A stretch of 17,892 bases of DNA from Oscillospiraceae bacterium (GTDB taxonomy: Bacteria; Bacillota; Clostridia; Oscillospirales; Ruminococcaceae). Shown here one piece after another: positions 14,604 to 17,892 of the stretch (position 1 is its first letter; the number at the start of each line of letters is the position of its first letter). Under the pieces are notes generated by a model, which saw nothing but the letters and a program-made list of their open reading frames with translations, searched no databases and was not told the origin of the DNA. The translations under genes and the position numbers were made by a program. The stretch lies in assembly GCA_017394565.1 (NCBI GenBank), contig JAFPXW010000163.1, positions 1 through 17,892 on the forward strand, given 5' to 3'.

Positions 14604-17600
14604 ATGGCAAATGCAAAAGCGGCTGTCAAGCCGGCTTCTGCCGGAACCAACATCGGCAGCATCCTGACCGGATGGCTGTCACGGAACCGGTACTATTTCA
14701 TCGCCTTCTTCATTCCGGTGATCCTGATGTATATTTCCTATGCGATCTTCGGTCTGTATCCGTTCGGCGAGCATTCCGTACTGGCACTGGACTTCAATGC
14801 ACAGTATGTCTACTACTTCGAGGATCTGCGCGATGCCTTCTGGGGTGACGGCAGTATCTTCTACAGCTGGGGACGCAACCTCTCCGGCGGCATGATGGGC
14901 GTCATCGGCTACTATCTGGCAAGCCCGTTCACGCTGATCGTCATGCTGCTGCCGCGCAAAATGATCCTGACGAGCCTGCTCATCATGATCCTGTGCAAGA
15001 TCGGCTCGGCGAGTGTGACCTTCAGTCTGTATCTCCAGAAGTCGAAGGGCTACACGCCGCTGAATGCAACGGTATTTTCCGTGCTGTATTCGCTCATGGC
15101 GTACATGGTCATCCAGACGATCGATCCGATGTGGCTGGATGGTCTGGTGCTGCTGCCGCTGGTGGCGCTCGGCATCGAGCATCTCATCGACGACGGCAGA
15201 AAGCTGAACTACATCATTCCGCTGGCGCTGATGTTCGTGGCAAACTTCTACATCGGCTATATGATCGGCATTTTCTCGGCGATCTATTTCGTGTATTACC
15301 TGTTCTTCGGCAAGGACGAGAGCCGCGGCAAGGTGCGCGACTATCTCTACACCGGCTGCAATTTTGCTGTCTGCTCCATCGTGGCAGTCATGATGTCCGC
15401 CTTCATGATCCTGCCGGTCTACAATGCACTGCAGCTCGGTAAATTCGACTTCTCCGGTACGCCGGACTACAGCTTCAAGGTGCAGTTTGAGCCGGCGACC
15501 ATCCTCGCGCAGCTGCTCACCGCGCAGTACGATTCCGTCAATGTGCAGGGCAGCCCGGAGATCTACTGCGGTATCCTGACCGTGGTGCTTCTGCCGCTGT
15601 TCTTCCTCAATTCCAGGATCTCCCTGCGCAAGAAGCTGGGCTACGGCTTCCTGATGACCGTGATGTTCTTCTCCATGTACATCAAGCCCGTGGATATGTG
15701 GTGGCACGGCGGACAGGTGCCGAACTGGCTGCCCTTCCGTTATTCCTTCATCATATCCTTCATCCTGCTGTCGATGGCAGCGACCGCATTCCAGCACCTC
15801 GACGGCGTGCAGCCGGCGCATTTCGGCGGTGTGTTCTTCGGCATCATGGCAGTGATCCTCTATATCCATGGTCTGGGCTATGAGCATCTGGATGTCATGA
15901 GCAGCATCTGGCTGTCCATCGGACTTTCCGGCGCATATCTGCTCATCATCTACGCCAAGCGGATGCGCGATTCCAAGTGGCTCATCCCGATCATGCTGCT
16001 GTGCATCATGTCCGGCGAGCTGGTCTTCAATACCGTCAAGACCATGCAGGACGTGGACAAGGAAGTGGCTTACTCCACCAAGGCTTCCTATGAGGGATTC
16101 GTGGAGAACGGCAGAAAGGCCGTTGACCTGATGGAATCCCATGACAACGGTCTGTACCGTTCCGAAAAGACCTACACACGCTGCATCAACGACAATATGG
16201 CGTTCGGCCTGAAGGGACTGACACATTCCAGCTCCGTCATGAATGCCAAGACACTGGCGTTTATTGAGACACTCGGCTACAACTCCCGCAGCTACTACAC
16301 CCGTTACGACGGCACGACCGAGATCGCGGATTCGCTGATGGGCATCAAGTACGTCATTGACCGCGACGGCTATTCCACACCGCAGGCTGGCGACGACGTT
16401 GCCAATATCAACAACCGCCGCCGCACCCTGCTGCATTCGACTTATCCGAAGATCGACGAATACAGCTACACCGAAAAGAATTCCGACGGCAGCGACAAGC
16501 CGGCGACCACGCTCGGGATCTACCAGAATCCGAACGCTCTGTCCATCGGCTATATGGTCGATAACGACCTCCTGCGCATCGACCACCTCGGCAATGACAA
16601 TCCGTTCAACAGCCAGAATGTTCTGCTGTCCACGATGCTGGGCCAGACAGAATTTGACGGAGAAGGCAAGATCGCAGCGACCTCCTCTTATTATACACGC
16701 ATCGACGTCGGCGAGCCGGTTCTGGGCGCTGTAACGGTCTCGGATTACAACGGACAGGCCTGCTACACGAGAATGGACAGCGGCGATCCGACCGTGGATT
16801 ATCGTTTCACAGTGGAGAGCGACGAGGAAGTCCTGTTCTTCCTCAAGACCGAGAACGAGCAGGCAGTCAACCTCTGGCTGGGCGTGTATGACGAGAACAC
16901 TGGTGATTATGTGTTCGGCGCCAACGGCTTCGGGCAGTATTTCGAGACGCACAACTACTGCATCATGAGCCTGGGACACTTCACGCCGGGCACAAAGGTC
17001 TCCCTGCGTCTGACAGTCCTCGACAAGGACAACGCGACCATCATCAAGGAGCCGTTCTTCTACTACTTCAACCGCGACGCTTATCAGGCAGACATCGACA
17101 AACTGAAGGCGCAGCAGCTGAATGTGGAGCGCTACAATGCGACACATATCCAGGGTACTGTGACCGCAGGCGAGGATCAGATCCTGTTCACCTCCATCCC
17201 CTACGAGCCGGGCTGGACCGTCAAGGTGGACGGCAAGAAGGTCCCCACGACCGAATGCCTCAAGGCGATGATCTATGTACCGCTGGCAGCCGGCACCCAC
17301 ACGATCTCGATGTCCTACACACCGCCGGGATTTGTGGCAGGCGTGATCCTCCTGTGCATCGGCATTGCGATGTGCGTGCTGTTCTATCGCTACGACAAGC
17401 AGAATAATAAAGTCCTGCTGGCACACGCGCGTTCCAGAAAGCTTGCGGAAGCGCAGGCGGAACGCGAGCAGAAGTCCGCAGCCCGTCAGCAAAAGAAGGC
17501 TGCCAAGTCCGCAGCAGCGGAAACGGCAGCAGAACCGGAAGATGCAGAGGATACGGAGGAAACCGACCGCGGCGACGCCGAGGATGCCCCGACCGATACC

Positions 17601-17630
17601 CTTCTTGCAGATGATTCACCGGCTGAATAA
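14604..17630 (+). CDS. YfhO-family membrane protein (GT-C-like)
   Basis: A 1008-residue polytopic membrane protein of the YfhO family. B. subtilis YfhO is implicated in glycosylating lipoteichoic acid outside the membrane, so a role in decorating a wall polymer or lipid-linked glycan is likely here. Residues 30-50 form the first membrane helix, followed by an outer loop with LALDFNAQYVYYFEDLRD, where Asp63 sits where GT-C enzymes keep a catalytic acid. About a dozen more helices follow to about residue 475. A large outer domain lies at about 485-905, including sugar-binding-like beta segments (VEIEGQ-free, ending PYEPGWTVKVDGK). One last helix at about 910-932 precedes a cytoplasmic tail rich in Ala, Lys and Glu (940-1008). 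The tail runs from a basic helix to a very acidic end (DAEDTEETDRGDAEDA), unusual for the family as I know it. It has its own promoter and a structured leader. Confidence 0.88.
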   Translation: MANAKAAVKPASAGTNIGSILTGWLSRNRYYFIAFFIPVILMYISYAIFGLYPFGEHSVLALDFNAQYVYYFEDLRDAFWGDGSIFYSWGRNLSGGMMGVIGYYLASPFTLIVMLLPRKMILTSLLIMILCKIGSASVTFSLYLQKSKGYTPLNATVFSVLYSLMAYMVIQTIDPMWLDGLVLLPLVALGIEHLIDDGRKLNYIIPLALMFVANFYIGYMIGIFSAIYFVYYLFFGKDESRGKVRDYLYTGCNFAVCSIVAVMMSAFMILPVYNALQLGKFDFSGTPDYSFKVQFEPATILAQLLTAQYDSVNVQGSPEIYCGILTVVLLPLFFLNSRISLRKKLGYGFLMTVMFFSMYIKPVDMWWHGGQVPNWLPFRYSFIISFILLSMAATAFQHLDGVQPAHFGGVFFGIMAVILYIHGLGYEHLDVMSSIWLSIGLSGAYLLIIYAKRMRDSKWLIPIMLLCIMSGELVFNTVKTMQDVDKEVAYSTKASYEGFVENGRKAVDLMESHDNGLYRSEKTYTRCINDNMAFGLKGLTHSSSVMNAKTLAFIETLGYNSRSYYTRYDGTTEIADSLMGIKYVIDRDGYSTPQAGDDVANINNRRRTLLHSTYPKIDEYSYTEKNSDGSDKPATTLGIYQNPNALSIGYMVDNDLLRIDHLGNDNPFNSQNVLLSTMLGQTEFDGEGKIAATSSYYTRIDVGEPVLGAVTVSDYNGQACYTRMDSGDPTVDYRFTVESDEEVLFFLKTENEQAVNLWLGVYDENTGDYVFGANGFGQYFETHNYCIMSLGHFTPGTKVSLRLTVLDKDNATIIKEPFFYYFNRDAYQADIDKLKAQQLNVERYNATHIQGTVTAGEDQILFTSIPYEPGWTVKVDGKKVPTTECLKAMIYVPLAAGTHTISMSYTPPGFVAGVILLCIGIAMCVLFYRYDKQNNKVLLAHARSRKLAEAQAEREQKSAARQQKKAAKSAAAETAAEPEDAEDTEETDRGDAEDAPTDTLLADDSPAE

Positions 17631-17667
17631 CGAAAAAAACTTTCCCGAAAACCGGATAGGTAAAGAA

Positions 17668-17698
17668 ATTCCCCGAAGCTTCCGCGGCTTCGGGGAAT
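17668..17698 (+). terminator. strong hairpin after the YfhO gene, poor T-tract
   Basis: Perfect 12-base arms ATTCCCCGAAGC/GCTTCGGGGAAT with a 7-base loop, 37 bases past the stop. On the plus strand it is followed by CTGTTAAAAAAG, not a T-run, so termination may be incomplete or need help. I see no convincing promoter in 17699-17786; TATACT at about 17750 has no good -35. Confidence 0.5.
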
Positions 17699-17786
17699 CT
17701 GTTAAAAAAGCGAGGATGCGTGCAGTCACCATGCTGTCCGGATTCTCATATACTATGAAAAGCACGAAAGGAGCGTTCTTGTAATT

Positions 17787-17892
17787 ATGATCAAGCTGCA
17801 AGTTCCTGCCACGTCCGCAAATCTCGGTGCCGGCTTTGATGCCCTCGGACTGGCGCTGCAATATTATAACGATGTGGAGATGGAGGAAAACG
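17787..17892 (+). CDS. thrB: homoserine kinase, N-terminus (partial, runs off window)
   Basis: The first 35 residues begin MIKLQVPATSANLGAGFDAL, the characteristic N-terminus of homoserine kinase, a GHMP kinase that phosphorylates L-homoserine in threonine synthesis in the cytoplasm. The PATSANLGxGFD stretch is diagnostic and separates it from other GHMP kinases. The rest, including the ATP-binding glycine loop, lies beyond the window. The start ATG follows AAAGGAG at a longish 13 bases; no other start fits in frame. It is probably the first gene of a threonine operon or is reached by read-through past the hairpin at 17668. Confidence 0.92.
   Translation, partial: MIKLQVPATSANLGAGFDALGLALQYYNDVEMEEN

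Noticed and set aside
14679..17492. A 937-codon open frame on the minus strand opposite the YfhO gene
   Set aside because: Antisense shadow; rich in His, Asp, Gln and Val as expected from reversed codons, with no domain or start signal.
1..17892. Mobile element, prophage or defence island
   Set aside because: No transposase, integrase, phage or nuclease gene and no flanking repeats or tRNA; genes look like ordinary chromosomal metabolism and envelope genes.

Overview
The window reads as chromosomal DNA of a moderately GC-rich Firmicute, most likely a cellulolytic Ruminococcus (Oscillospiraceae). This rests on a GH94 cellobiose phosphorylase, a secreted dockerin protein with cell-wall-binding repeats, T/S/E-rich linkers, consensus sigma-A promoters and strong AGGAGG ribosome sites. 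A R. champanellensis-like species would fit, but that placement is inference. I see no rRNA, tRNA, CRISPR array, phage gene or insertion sequence.

Layout. 1-2953 (minus): an ABC exporter operon, with an ATPase followed by a large FtsX/MacB-type permease cut by the window edge; a palindrome lies between its promoter and ATPase start. 3326-6462 (plus): a 766-residue surface protein (signal peptide, NPPMP/TTES linkers, dockerin-like module, cell-wall-binding repeats, C-terminal transglutaminase-like domain with an intact Cys/His/Asp triad), followed 23 bases later by a lipoprotein and a terminator. 6558-9519 (plus): a two-gene polysaccharide O-acetylation cassette, an MBOAT acyltransferase and an AlgJ/AlgX/DHHW-like SGNH protein. 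9650-12109 (minus): cellobiose phosphorylase with its own promoter and terminator. 12412-13095 (plus): a zinc-ribbon, single-pass membrane protein of unknown role. 13163-14173 (minus): an aldose 1-epimerase family protein. 14604-17630 (plus): a 1008-residue YfhO-family membrane protein behind a roughly 200-base leader with a very long hairpin. 17787-end (plus): the start of homoserine kinase thrB.

Two themes run through the window. One is surface building and modification: the dockerin/transglutaminase protein, the lipoprotein, the O-acetylation pair and YfhO. The other is cellobiose use: the phosphorylase splits imported cellobiose to glucose 1-phosphate and glucose, and the epimerase could interconvert sugar anomers. 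Most transcription units have a readable promoter with a 17-base spacer and a hairpin terminator. The parts most worth a second look are the architecture of the 3326-5626 protein and the structured leader before the YfhO gene.
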